Notes: generated by a model from the letters alone, not told the origin. DNA of 64,000 bases from Myrica gale (GCA_963930655.1 OZ005605.1:4471501-4535500); one strand, 5' to 3'. Positions 47,333 through 59,454 are shown, counted from the first letter of the stretch. Translations and numbers: made by a program.

Positions 47333-48376
47333 AGGGTGAACAAAAATTCTGGTAAGAACCGGAAATTCCGGTTCCAATTCCGAAACCGGAATTCCGATTC
47401 CGGTTCTGGCTACTCTTTTTTTTTAAACTCGTTTTAGATATTTCTTTCTTTTATACGAATATTTTGATTTGGTCAAGGTCATTAAGACCCCTTTATGCCG
47501 TGTCTACCCACTCCCTTCAACTTTCTCCCGAGTGCCTTTCCCATCTTTTTTTTTTCTTTTCCAAGTAGCATTTCCCCTCTTTCGCATTGCGCTCTCTCTC
47601 TCTCTCAATCTTTCTCTCCATCTCTGTCTCTCTTTCACAGTTTCACTGTCCACGTTCAAGCTTCCAGCCGTCGTCACCGTCCAAGTTCAAGCTTCCAGCC
47701 GCCATCGCCAACAACTCATCCACACCTCTCGACTCTCTCTTTTACTCTTTAGTTGAATCTCTCTCTCTCTCTAACTCTTTGGGATCTCTTTTGGGCGCTA
47801 AATCTCTCTACTAAGCATCTCTTATTTTTCTTTGAACTATATGCTTCAGGATTTTTGATTACTTGATTAATGATTTCGGGATCTAGGGATTTGATTGGTT
47901 TGGATTAGGGATTTAGGGATTTTTGAATTTTGATTGGTCTCATTGCATACGTTGGTCGGTTTGCTATTTTGATTGGTCTAGATTTAGGGATTTGTTCAGA
48001 TTTAATTATTTAGGGGATTTGATTGTTCATGCATAATGGATTCGGGTATTCAAAATTGGGTATTCAAAATGAAATGGTGGTGTATTTTCTATAATTGATC
48101 AAGATACCTACATTTTCTTTTCTGGTGACAAAATATAACTCAATAGCCAATAGGTTTGATTTCTCACTGATTTGGGTGTTTTGTTTGATTATTTGACTTT
48201 TATGTTGTTTGGTTTTGTTTTATTGTTAAAAAAAATATGGCCAAAAAAATCTAGATACTGAATCGGAATTTCCGGTTTCCAATTCTGGAACCGGAACAAA
48301 ATTTTAGACTTCGGTACCTACCGGAACTGGAATCGGAATGGGCATTTCGATTTTATCCGTTCCGGTACTCACCTTT
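47333..48376. mobile_element. MULE-like element with GGTTCCGG arms, 11-bp TSD
   Basis: A perfect 11-bp direct repeat ATTTGAAAGTA flanks it (47322-47332 and 48377-48387). The left end AGGGTGAACAAAAATTC and right end GTACTCACCTTT are followed inwards by runs of the word pair GGTTCCGG/CCGGAA in imperfect form (47350-47410 and 48265-48365). The inside (47490-47760) is CT-rich and gives overlapping Ser/Leu-rich frames on the plus strand, which are low complexity rather than coding. Same family as 54913-55405. Confidence 0.85.
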
Positions 48377-48387
48377 ATTTGAAAGTA

Positions 48388-49720
48388 ATTATACGTGCTA
48401 AAAGAAGATTAAAATAGGATTATATGTGGCATATAATTGCCAATTTTTTTTTTCAAGTTAGATTTTAATTATTTCAGTTTGTATATTTGTTAGGATAGCT
48501 TCTATACATCATTCAATTAAAAAAAGAAGACGTAGTTCATAAGGGAAGCTACCCTATTGGCTATAGGGGTAGGTTAACTGAAGACAAAGTTGACCGAATT
48601 TTGACAAAAAAAAGAAAAACAACTTTTTGAGGTCGGCTAGCTTTAGAGAAATTTTGGTTCTTGCGTCGGTCCATGCCTACGTTATTAACTTCTTGGGAAA
48701 TTTAGATCGACCTTACATTGTTTCAGATCTATTTTCTCACTCTTCACATCAGATTCTTTACCGTTTGATGAGAATCATTACACGTGGTAGTATGATGGCA
48801 TCATGCGTGTCCGTGACGATATGTATGACGAAGATGTTTTTTTTTTTGACGAGGAAGATGGTTTGCATGCGTTAAGCTCTAGCATATCCCTAATCTTGTA
48901 GTATTCCTAATCTAGTAGTCCTGATACAGTGTAACATGCCACTATTGTCAAACTTGAGCACATTGAATGGTCCGTATGATTTTACTGTTCATTTTCCTTG
49001 AACATCATGACTTAGGCGGTGTTTGGGATATTTTTGGGATGAGGTAAATGTTGGGATATTAGAGTTGATGAAAAAGTAATGATGTTTTATAGGAGTTTGT
49101 AAAAAAGTGAGGAGAACGAAAATTTAAGTTAATATTATAATAATAATAAAGAATTGTTTAATGTAAAAAAATATTAATTTATATTTTTTTATAATATGTC
49201 ATGCCCAACATTTCAAGAAACAAACGCTACGTAAATCAATACAACCGGTTCAGTTGGCTAATAGATTTATTGAATTCGTCGCAGAAATATGCAATTACGA
49301 TTTACCATTTATGAGGTTAGTTTAGTTGTTAAGGTTTAAATCTTAGTGATATACTCTTTTTAATTAAGGTCAAAAACTTAAAACTTCTTGGGTACTGTTA
49401 AATCTTTGAAGCCACTCTTAAGACTTTTGGCCTAATAATTTTCGAATTTATGTGGGATAAAAAGATTACGAAAACTTTAAGATTAATTGAGGTACGCGTA
49501 AGACATCTGATTTAAAAAAGGATTTATCTTTATTAGAGGGTCATAATTATAAATCAAAGTTTCTCTCCATTCTAAAATTTTTATTTACAAATATAGTTAA
49601 TTCAAAATTAATCAAAAAATAATAATAAAATAATCTCTTTCTTCATCAACTTTATTTTTTTTATATTATTATAAATATATAATAATATACTCAAATCATC
49701 TCATTTTTATTTGCTCCTGC
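48388..49720. other. Intergenic with a Tourist-like MITE
   Basis: 48640-48900 contains a frame reading RVRDDMYDEDVFFFDEEDG, which looks like a coding relic of an unknown acidic protein, but no start, domain or exon partner is seen. A MITE-like unit spans 49015-49231 (GGCGGTGTTTGGG to CAAACGCTACG, flanks TTA/TAA). Confidence 0.35.
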
Positions 49721-49858
49721 CGCATACAGAAAAAGTTCTGATATTCTTATATTTTATTCAGCGGCAATCCTTTCGTATCTCTCCTATTTCGCATAGTGCA
49801 ACAGTTTTGATACTCTTATATCTAATTCACAAAGCGGCAATCCTTTCGTATCTCTCCT
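49721..49858 (-). repeat. 69-bp tandem duplication at the end of the peroxidase gene
   Basis: CGCATA... at 49721 and again at 49790 start two copies that both contain CGGCAATCCTTTCGTATCTC. The second copy holds the true last codons and stop of the peroxidase; the first is a diverged downstream copy in the 3' UTR, lacking the AATTCACAAA-equivalent piece. Confidence 0.85.
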
Positions 49859-51689
49859 TGGTCTCCCGTGAGTGGGTTGTTCTCCGATAACAAGAGCACA
49901 GCTTTAGCGAATTGGTCGTGGAAGTAGCCGTTATCAGCCGCAAACTGTTGCACAAAAGGAGATGTTGTTGGGTTGGAAGTTAGCTGTTGATCCACTATGA
50001 GGAGGCCCTTGTGGCCCAACAGGTTCTTGTAGTACATGTTATCCAGGATCATGGGTGTCTCACGGTCGTTCCTTGCATACAGCACTGCCATCGGATCAGG
50101 ATTGGGTGTTGGGCATCGACCTTTAAGGTAGTCGGCGTACTCAGGGTCCAACGATGGGTCGACCGTCGGGTAGAGTCTGTCTACGACATTAATGCAGTGA
50201 ACTCGACCTACAGAGTGCGCACCTATAGGAAACCAAGCTCCAAAATTTGAGGAAAGTTATATACCTATATGTATTACACTTGATAATTACAAATTAAATC
50301 TCTTAACTTATACTTAATTATCGAATTAAGCTTTGAAGTTTTTCAGTTTCAAATCAAATATGGACTTCCAAAAACCAGTCAAAGCCCCACCAGCTGGTGG
50401 GCCCCTCAACTTAGCTATGAAAGAGAGTGAGGGCTTGGTCCAGATGTTTGTTGGACTCGTTTCAACGACTCCTGGAAGCCCAAGAAGAGCCCAAAAACTG
50501 AACTGGGAGTATATGCCTTTAAAGTCACCATGTACCTAAAATAGCAACCGTTCCCTCAGCATCGATTCCAATGGATTGAAAGCGGGAAAGCACTAGTGAA
50601 ATGCTATCGTTGTGATTAGGGAGGTAGTCTTCGACCTCCGCTGCATAACTTTCCTTGCTATCCCTCCTCCCTGTTTTCATCTGGATTTGTGGTCCTCTCA
50701 ACTGCAAAATGATGACCATTTACACATAATTAAGCAAGTTTTTTTTGCTTCTGCTTCAACGATATATATTTGTTACCTAAAGGCACACGTATGGAAAGAC
50801 TCGAGTCCCCAGCATGACCTCCTCCAAAAGGGAAGGGTGTGCCAACTGACGAGAGAGAAGATTAGGTTGGGCATACACATACCATGACTACACCTTCTCT
50901 AGCAGAAAGGGCGACAATATCAGCACAAGAAACTGTTGTTGGACATTCTTTCTCTAGAGCACTTTTGATTGTGTTGATGTATTTAAAATTTCTCATCCCA
51001 ATGTTTCTTTGGGATGCCTTCTCTGATTGAATTCCACCGACTGTCTCCAACAAGAGAGATGCATCGCATGACTGCAGCAATTACAAGAAGCTTAATCTTA
51101 TCAACTTCTAAGCTACAAAGGCCACGTAGACATACATGATAAAACATCGATTGATCAACAGTAATTCGGAAAACAATACCTTGACCATGCAATCATGGAA
51201 GAGGTTTCTAAGCCATGAAACAGCAGTATTTCCATGTTTGTTGTACAGGTTGGTGACTTCTTGTTTGATGATGTCTTCTGCTTTTGGGCAACTTTGTGAG
51301 TAGTAATCTAGCTGGAGATCACCTCCTTTACCTGCGTTAGATATAAAAGAGGCAAGTAGTGTAAACTGTAAATCATGAAAACCCCTTTTACTCTAAAGAG
51401 TAAACGATATGGAAATATAAGTTTAAGATATGGGTATCCATATAGGTGCAAGACCAATGAACTTAGAGCAATAAATACTACCACCGAGCATAAAAAAATT
51501 CAAACTAAATCCAATGACCCATTCGTTATTATGTTTACCGTACAAGTTCAGTAGCCATATTTGACCAAAATCAAGAGTATAAGCACGGTTCTAGGGAGAA
51601 TGTTAGGTACCAAGATGAAACTGGGAGAGTAATGTTAAGAGCAGAAACACGAAGCAAGGGCGGCTATGATGCTGCTTGGTGCTGGCCAT
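49822..51689 (-). CDS. PRX21: Class III peroxidase, PRX21-like
   Basis: Five exons on the minus strand: 51689-51611, 51331-51180, 51071-50883, 50701-50536 and 50222-49822, joining in frame to 987 nt, 328 residues (Arabidopsis PRX21 is about 327). All introns are GT-AG. Residues 1-26 are a signal peptide (FVFLLLTLLSQFHLG). Distal catalytic Arg and His lie in SWLRNLFHDC, the first calcium site in SCDASLLLE, the proximal haem ligand His in GAHSVGRVHC, and the C-terminus is TGDQGEIRKDCRFVN. Conserved Cys residues for four disulfides are present (for example SCPKAE, HDC, SCDA, ECP, SCAD, HCIN, GRCP, DCRF). Secreted haem peroxidase that uses H2O2 to oxidise phenolics in the cell wall; Arabidopsis PRX21 is stress-induced. 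The gene appears intact. It closes the conserved block seen with the protamine-like, PLAC8 and S1FA genes. Confidence 0.95.
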
Positions 51690-53702
51690 CTCTCTCAAAT
51701 CTTTTAGGCTCTTTTCTTGGCACTTTAAACTTTTGCTAGATCTATAGGAGCAAAAGTCCTGAGCCTCTTTATATAGGAGGGCGCCACAAGAGTCGAGACA
51801 AATTTAATCCTACGAGCTTCTCCAGTCTCCACTACGCCTCTTTGTTTGACTTTTCATCGAACAGTCGGCACGCGCGTGGCCGCCCCACCTAATGCAACAC
51901 ATACACGATAGGCTTGAAAGGAAATAAAATACCAATCTTTTTTATTGCAAGATAATAGACTAATATTTTTCATATTTTAGCATTGGATCGTTGTAGGTAT
52001 CCGTATATATTAGGATTCGGCCGTTAATTTTTCAAATATTATTTGCCCATGGAGAGGATCAGAAAGCAAAATTGTAAGACGAAATAACTACTGATGTTTA
52101 ATTAAGTACTTGGGTCAAGAAGTAATTTAGTGTGGAAAAGGCACTTAAATCTCGAACTTCTTGTTTGAATAATTCACATCCTTTCCTTTTTTCGAAGGGT
52201 TGAATGAGGTCTGATCATAGAGCTGGAAAGAGGAATTCGATCGTTTAATAATATAGCTGTTGTTTGACCCAAAAAAATCAAACTCTAAACCCGTCCAAAA
52301 GATAACGTGGATGTCTGGAGGGGAGGACCCAAAAAATACGCAATGCGGGGGTGACTAATTAAGCAGCCAAGCCGGCCAGTACCGCTGTGACAACTAGCTA
52401 GGCAACATGTGATATATGCGGAGATCCGGGTCGACTTAGAATTTGCATAATATATGTTTAATTATGATAATTACAAAAAGAATTAATCACCTCTTTAAGA
52501 GAAAAAAGAAGAAGAAGATATTAGGGTTTTTATGATCAGAGTCACTTATATAGGGAAATATCAGCCTTTAAATAATGTTGGAGTAGTACTACTGCCACTA
52601 CTAATATAATGATAAAAACCCTTGGTGGAGTTCATCTTCTCAACACAAAAGGGCCATTTTCTAGTTCGCTTCAAATCGAGAGATAGCTATATATAGGGAA
52701 GCAAGTTCGTGTAAACTCAGTGGGCAATAAGTGGATACACTTGAATCTTAATGATGATAAATCCAAAGAGATGTGGTTGGTGGCCACTCTTGAGCTAATG
52801 GTCATGAGTTCGAAGTTTGTAATGGAATATATATATATATTAATCTACTAAAAACATTGCCACTTGATCCATAATCTCACGACTTCTTCTTAGGCCACAA
52901 GTAATTGGGGGTATATTTTTATATTATTTGAGAGGAGAAGAGCCGTACAAGCTGCTTACAGAGTGTCAAACTAATTAATAACATATATATATATTAATTG
53001 GTCTAGAAGTTTTCTGCATGTTCAAGCTTCTGATGCTCTAATTTATTTAAGTGGAGATTGGATCCGGCCCATTGTTTAGCAATTGTATTTGGTCCAGAAA
53101 AAAACAAAATCAAAGTCGACTAACTGTTGGTTGTTCATTCATAACGTTATCGATATCCAGATGTAGATTTCAATGCATTTGTGTTTTGCGATAATCGTCT
53201 AAATGATTGCTGTTATTGAATTCGGAGATTGGTTACCTCTTTAAGTTTTGACCAATTTGTTTTGGTTTGAAAATAGGAATCAATTATAATTAGTCCTCGA
53301 ATATTATTCTGAGTTTATGTCTATATTTTTTTTCTAAGTAAACATGAATTTTATTTGACACGAAAACATACAAACGCGCTGAGTACAGACGATCAACCGA
53401 GGCCAGATACAAATAATATGGACATAAAATCTATTACAACATCATTTAAAGTCTAAAGGGCTTTACATTAAATGACCTTAAAAGGTTTCGTTATAAATAG
53501 CCACAAAGATCTCAACTAGAAGGATCCATAATTCTGTATATTCTAAATGAGTCCAAAAAGCCGAAAATAACTATATCCAGAAGAGTAGATAGTCAAACAT
53601 CTAGCTTCCACTCCCGGGAAAAGAGCGTCCACACAAATATAAATGGACTACTAAAAAGGTGGTTAAGAAGTAGACGAAATACCACCCGGACAGCAACTGC
53701 AA

Positions 53703-54120
53703 TGTCTATCTGATTGCTCATTCTGTCGTTCAATTATTTTTGTCTATCTGATTGATCATTCAGTCATGCAATTATTTATGCGAAAATTGCTAGTTTTTTG
53801 TTGTTTTCCTGTTAATTTGGCTTAGATAAAAAAGAAGAAGACATTATTAGTAATACGCCCAGAGACCCTACTGAGTACTGAACTGACTAGTTTTTATTGA
53901 ATCACTTGGACACATGCTATATCACAACCTACGTCTAGTACTGCTATATCGAATATTTATTGTTTTGAGTCGATCCAGAATAGTATGTGTCTATCTTGAT
54001 TGCTCATTTGGTCCTTCAATTATTTACGTGAAAATTAATAATTTTTTGTCGTTTCTATTAATTAGGCTTAGATCAAAAATAAATTATTATTTGCAATACC
54101 CCTGAGACTCTAACGACTAG
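53703..54120 (+). repeat. Three-copy direct repeat
   Basis: TGTCTATCTGATTGCTCATT (53703), TGTCTATCTGATTGATCATT (53741) and TGTCTATCTTGATTGCTCAT (53987) begin three related units ending CAATTATTT. The second and third continue in parallel through TTTTTTGT(T/C)G and TTAATT(T/A)GGCTTAGAT for about 130 bp, giving a 246-bp offset. Confidence 0.75.
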
Positions 54121-54740
54121 TGTTTCTCTCTATCTCTTTAACAATTTTCATTTTGTTCTTCTGCTTACTTCTCCATATTACAAGTCAGATCTGAACAGAT
54201 GAAGACCATGGGCTGCGTTAAATGGACTTTACAAAAACGGAGGCCACAAGGGGAAGCTGAAGATCGGACCAACCTTGAAAGCGGGCAATTTTGACAATGC
54301 AATTTGCAAAAGCCTCTGACGCTTGGGATATCGCGCCCGCTGGGCAAATCAGGGTCCAACCGGCGGCATTTCAACGCAGGCCTCACTCTGTAATGACAAA
54401 AGTCCCCGTCTACAAACTCGCAACGCCCTAGTACCGCATGATCAAAGATATTGAATATTTAAGTAGATTGAAATTTTATTGAGATTATAAAGATATTTAA
54501 CTATAGATTATTTTTATTGAAGTTTGTCAAAAATTATAGAAAAAAATAATTTAATAGATTTTTTAATAAAAAAATATGAAAGTTTAGTGAAAAAGTAAAG
54601 AGATAATTATTTTTTAAAAAAAATATTTTAAAATTCCTGTGGAAAAGTTATTTACCGATCTAAATTATTGAGAATATCTCTTTTAGTCCACAAAATTATC
54701 ACCATGCGCATCAATATTCATTGTTCACCCTCTAGTAACG

Positions 54741-54742
<2 letters not shown>

Positions 54743-54787
<45 letters not shown>
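54743..54787. repeat. (AT) microsatellite
   Basis: An uninterrupted AT dinucleotide run of about 22 units. Confidence 0.95.
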
Positions 54788-54788
<1 letters not shown>

Positions 54789-54912
54789 TTTTTAAGAGTA
54801 AGATCTAATTACTAGAGGATGAACATTAATGCATTTGTGTTAGTTTGAAGGCTAAATGCAATAAAATCTTTTAGTTCAGACTGGAAAATGACATACGAGT
54901 GATATATAGTTT

Positions 54913-55405
54913 AGGGGTGAGTACCGGAACGGATGGAACCGGAATGGGCCATTCCGGTTCCGGTTCCGGTACTCACCGGATTTTCCGGAAACGGAACCAG
55001 AAATTCCAGTTCCATAACTGGGCCTAAAAGACCCATTTTTACTTTGGCCCAAAATACTTTTTTAAGCATTTTGGGCCGAAATTGGGCTTTTTTTATTTTT
55101 TCTCATGTTGCATCAATTTCATAATATGGTTTTTAAACATATCATGATCATCAAGACATCAAAGGGAAAAAAAAATACATCACTACGTTTTGTCTCAAAT
55201 AAACTAAACTATACTAAAAAATTATTAATTTTTTTTAAAATACCGAAACCGAAAAATTCCGGTATTTCCGCCGGAAATTCCTGTTCCGGTTCCGGTTCCG
55301 AAATTTTCATAAAATAGGTTCCGGTTCCGGTACCGGAATACCGGTACCGGAACCGGAACCGGAACCGGAATTTCCGGTGAAAACCGGATGATTTGCTCAC
55401 CCTTA
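54913..55405. mobile_element. MULE-like element with GGTTCCGG arms, 9-bp TSD
   Basis: Perfect 9-bp repeat ATATAGTTT at 54904-54912 and 55406-55414. Left end AGGGGTGAGTACCGGAAC, right end GATTTGCTCACCCTTA; inside both ends lie dense runs of GGTTCCGGTTCCGG and its complement (54945-55015 and 55245-55385), so the arms can pair in many registers. 493 bp, no transposase. Same family as 47333-48376. Confidence 0.88.
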
Positions 55406-56763
55406 ATATAGTTTGGAGGCTCAAAGTGAAGACTTTTCCTTGTGTAAAATTGCTTAGATGGTTATTTTGGTTAGACTTTTCTTTGAGTTTTTAATTTTGT
55501 ACATAATTTTATACGGAAAAAAATCACAGGATTGGAAGTCCAGACTTCCAAAACCATATTTAATTTGCTGGTGTGACTTGTGTTTGAGTGCCACTCAAAA
55601 TTTTGGGTCTTATTAAAAAAATTTCAAAATAATCTTTATATTCTAATCAAATTATTATTTTTAATTATAATACTTATTCAAATTTTCTCTCTCTTCACTT
55701 TTTTGCACTAACATTCATAAATTATCTTCACTTTTTGGCCAATTATCATGTCTAAAATTTTAACCACCGTACTCATTTGTTATATTGTTGTAGCTGAGTC
55801 GAAAATTGTTAACAAAAGTTGTCCACCTGTACTTATTCCGAAGGCAAAGGATATAACCACTCTTAGAACAATGTTCTTCAGCTGGTCCATGATTCCTTAT
55901 AATATTATATTTACAAGAAAGTATTAGACTTTATTTTAATAAACTACTATCCTAGTTGCAATATATTATAAAAACAACCATTTACATATGGCAAAGAAAC
56001 TGTCAAGGGAAAGGCGAATTCGTCATCTGCATCTAGAGGAGCGACTACAGATGATCCTCGTGTGACAGGACCGCGTCGAGGTCCTCGTAAGAACATACTA
56101 TTGAAAACGTACGTTGCAACATACGTCGGGAAGGCCTCCGTTGATTGTGTACGAACAAAATACGAGTCCACAGGCAAGGTAAGAGAAGCTTGGAGATATT
56201 AAACTCTTCCGGGAAGTTTTTCGCGGTCGGGGAAGCGAAGCTATGGCCTTATCACCGGAATAGTATGTGATGAATTTTTAACGTGAAATTTTGGGGTTAT
56301 GAAATATTATAAAGTAAAGATATTTTATTAGAGTTGTTAAAAAGTAAAGAGATATAAATTTTTTAATAAATATTATAATAATAAAAAATTATATAATTAA
56401 TTTTTTAATATTAACACTAAGTAATTAGTGGAGCCCAAACATCCACAACTTCCACTGGAACTAGATAGAAAGAGGGGCAGTTGAATCCCATCATGCTACA
56501 GCTCATGCCTATCAGATATGGAAATCGGATCAGCTCAAGTCAGGCAGAATAAAAAAAAATATTCATAATTGACTTTTTACTTTGTAATGATGTCCAATAG
56601 AGTATACATATATATCGGTAAAAAGTCACAGAACCTACGGCTTATTATTAATTATGGAAATAATTTTCCACTGGCATATATTTATACTAGACGTAATATT
56701 ATAACCTATTGCGACCAAAATATATTGTTAATTATGACCATGAATTTAATTCATATTATTAGT
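55406..56763. other. Intergenic, no gene recognised
   Basis: AT-rich, with a GC-richer patch at 55990-56250 that opens a 76-residue minus frame without recognisable domain. 55610-55760 resembles the small MITE family (CTCTCTTCACTTTTTTGC, TCTAAAATTTTAAC) but no clear ends were placed. Confidence 0.4.
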
Positions 56764-57088
56764 TGTTAAAATGTGGTGTAGTCCCACATTGCTTAGCAAT
56801 GTGGGGGTGTTGAAAGATTTTGGCTTATAAAGTCACCCTTGTAACTTATTTCATAAGTGAGAAATGTAATAAATTCAATTGGGTATTCCCACTAATGGAT
56901 GTCTCACTTATCAAAGTTTAAATTTTTTATTTCTAACACGGTATCAGAGCAAGGTTTTCGACTTTAGTCCGGTTACCTCTTGGCAACCATCCGGTTGAGT
57001 ACCAGCAACTTTTCCGGCTCAGTACCGGCAATCTCTCGGCTCAGTACCGACAACTATCCCATGTATATATATGCCGGTACTAGACGTA
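56764..57088 (+). mobile_element. LTR and start of a TRIM/Copia-like element (fossil fragment)
   Basis: A 175-bp terminal repeat runs from TGTTAAAATGTGG (56764) to TTCTAACA (56938) and opens with the palindrome CCCACATTGCTTAGCAATGTGGG (center about 56800). The next bases GGTATCAGAGCAAGG (56940-56954) form a tRNA-Met primer site. The internal part is GGCAACC/CCGGTT-rich and is met by the CACTA left end at 57089. No second repeat is seen in the window; the element is broken. Confidence 0.7.
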
Positions 57089-57943
57089 CACTACAAGAAA
57101 AAACACTTTGGGTGACAAGAAAATTTGTCACCCAAAGTACAAATTTCGTCACCTAAGGTTTTGAGTGACAAAACCGGGTTGTCACCCGGTTTGTCACTTA
57201 AAGCCCGTCATGCAATGTTTTAGGTGACGATTTTCGTGTTCTGTCACTCAAACCCGTTCGGACGTGTTTTAAACCCGTCCGAACGGTTTGGTGCTATACT
57301 AACGAAATTCAAAATCGTCATGCCCAGTACAGTCCATCCGTTCACATGAGCTGTGCGAACGTTATCTCTATACGTTCACACACCTCATGTTAACGATTAA
57401 TCGAATGTGACGAAATACATTTTGTCACGCAATAAACGTCCGCACCGTTGTATATCCACGTCCGCACTGTTATATACAATAGTCCGGACGCTTTTGGGAA
57501 GACGTCTTGCATCGTAGATTCATTATGACGAAAATTTTTTGTCATCTAAAATTTCCGTACGAACCTTTAAGTATACAGTTCGGACTCCTTTTACGTTGAA
57601 AATGTTCGAACGTCTTGCGGTACAGCTCGGACGGTTTCTTAGTTTAAGAACGTGTGGACGAGATAGACACCGTTCGGACTAGCGAACTTAAAGCAAAGTG
57701 TGCGGACAGATTTTTATGCGTGCGCACGCTAGCAAAGAAAAATATCAGTGCGAACGCCATGTTAAAAACGTTTGAACGGTTTTCTATATATTTGAATTAA
57801 ATTAATTAAAATTTATGAAATAAACTAAATATGAAGATATTTACTTCTCATAATATAATAAAATACATATAAATATGAATTCGTTTTTAAAAGTAAATAA
57901 AATACATAATGGATAACTGACAAAGTAGTAAAAATACATAAAT

Positions 57944-58216
57944 CTACCCAAATTTTCGTTTGGGTGTCGAATGAGATTGCATCTGTCTCATCTGCTCCAT
58001 CAGCTGCTCACGCATCTGCTCCGCCATTAGTTGCATCCTCCGTTTTTGTTGTTCCACTAGGTTCTTTTGCTGCTCCGCCATCATCTTCTGGTGTTCTTCG
58101 TTTTTTTCTGTTGCTGCTCCGCCATCATCTTCATCAGCTCTTTGTCTTTCTTCCGTTGTTGCTCCTCCATCATCTGCAAATGAATTATAAATTGAAACGA
58201 ATAGTGAAAAATGCAA
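57944..58216 (-). CDS. Coiled-coil C-terminal fragment of a CACTA protein
   Basis: About 90 residues rich in Gln, Met, Glu and Arg (EEHQKMMAEQQKNLVEQQ and REQLMEQMRQMQ), a likely coiled coil, ending TPKRKFG. A matching sequence lies in element A at 37915-38060. The upstream end passes a probable splice region, so the listed start is not reliable. Which CACTA protein it belongs to is not certain. Confidence 0.55.
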   Translation of the reverse strand: MHFSLFVSIYNSFADDGGATTEERQRADEDDGGAATEKNEEHQKMMAEQQKNLVEQQKRRMQLMAEQMREQLMEQMRQMQSHSTPKRKFG

Positions 58217-58500
58217 AAATAGAAACGCACAAATTTAATTGAAACGATAAATTTACTTTAGTCGTCGGAGTAATAATCTTCAGAATCACTACGATCTTCA
58301 CCAAACGATTCCGAGGAATCATCGCTTCCTTATACTTCACGTTGTTGTGGACCACTCTCATCGGTTACCGACAGATAAGCCTCGACGTCATTTCTAGTCA
58401 ACGGGATCATGTCAAATGCGCTAAAGTCCACAAAAATCTCAATAGACTCATTCTCCTGGTATGCTTCACGGTTCGACGGTCCTTCTCCATCTTCAATAGC

Positions 58501-58989
58501 TTACTCTTCAATAGGTGGAATATCATACGTGTTTCTTGGGGTAATCTTTTGAACAATCTTCCAGTGACCGCCCAACTTCATATCATCGATATAAAACACT
58601 TGATTCCCCTGAGAAGCTAGCACGAAGGGGTTATCTTTGTACCACTTTCGGGATGTGTTAATACTAACAAACCGACAACTTTTATCAAGACCTAAATTTT
58701 GAGTACTCAAGTCAAACCAGTCACATTTTAGTAAATAAACTAAATTCCCTCGCAAATAACGCAACGCGTAAATATCCACGACCTGGCCGTAAAAATCAAC
58801 ATCTTCCCCATCATGGTCCCCCAGAACAACCACACCACTATTCTGAGTGTTACGAAACTGTTCACGAAAGACCGTGTGAAACCTAACTCCATTCACTACA
58901 CACCCAGAGTAACAAAGTGTCCGCTGATCCGGACCGGATGCTAATGCATACAAGTCATCAGAGATCGAGCCTGGATTTTCGTTGCGCAT
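58501..58989 (-). CDS. DUF4216 domain of CACTA transposase (element B)
   Basis: 162 residues starting MRNENPGSISDDLYALASG, with DVDFYGQVVDIYALRYLRG, VYLLKCDWFDLSTQNLG, NPFVLASQGNQVFYIDD and a tail HWKIVQKITPRNTY. About nine of ten residues match element A. It is the C-terminal region of a TNP2-type transposase; upstream exons belong to the DUF4218 part. Confidence 0.8.
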   Translation of the reverse strand: MRNENPGSISDDLYALASGPDQRTLCYSGCVVNGVRFHTVFREQFRNTQNSGVVVLGDHDGEDVDFYGQVVDIYALRYLRGNLVYLLKCDWFDLSTQNLGLDKSCRFVSINTSRKWYKDNPFVLASQGNQVFYIDDMKLGGHWKIVQKITPRNTYDIPPIEE

Positions 58990-59454
58990 AGTTTGAATCT
59001 AAAATAGTAAACACTTGTTAAGTATTAATCTAAAAAAATGATCGATTAAAATTAAACATATAATAGGGATAATATTAAATAAATATCCGAGTTTTAAACC
59101 ATAACGAAAATTCTTCTTCGTGCCTCCTATCAACATTTATTGGTGACTTCCTCCTCATCTCTTCCAAGTGCTCGCTATAAAGAAATAAGATATTTTATAG
59201 TAAATTAAAATATGATGAACTTATAATGCCCATTAAGTAAGCAGATATTCACATTAGCGCTTACTCGATATGTTGGCTGATTTCTGAACAGTTGTTGAGT
59301 ACGTACCACTGCGCTTTTGTAAATTCATTTATATTCAAATCTTGGCCTCTACCAGCTCCCAGCGGTCGAACACTTTAAGTAAACACAGAAAATCGACAAC
59401 TTCGATCATCCATGTCGGCATAATTCCGATCTTTTCTATTAAATTTCGTCTCAT

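Larger units (their letters stand above)
51690..54912. other. Peroxidase upstream region and intergenic DNA
   Basis: 51690-51900 is the likely promoter and leader of the peroxidase. 52000-53300 is AT-rich without coding signal. 53330-53720 resembles a mobile-element end (T-run followed by unique sequence) but is unassigned. Repeats lie at 53703-54120 and an AT microsatellite at 54743-54787. A minus-strand frame at 54165-54386 is unrecognised. Confidence 0.45.

Noticed and set aside
47469-47814. Three overlapping Ser/Leu-rich frames on the plus strand.
   Set aside because: CT-repeat translation inside a MULE-like element; all three frames are open, which argues for composition, not coding.
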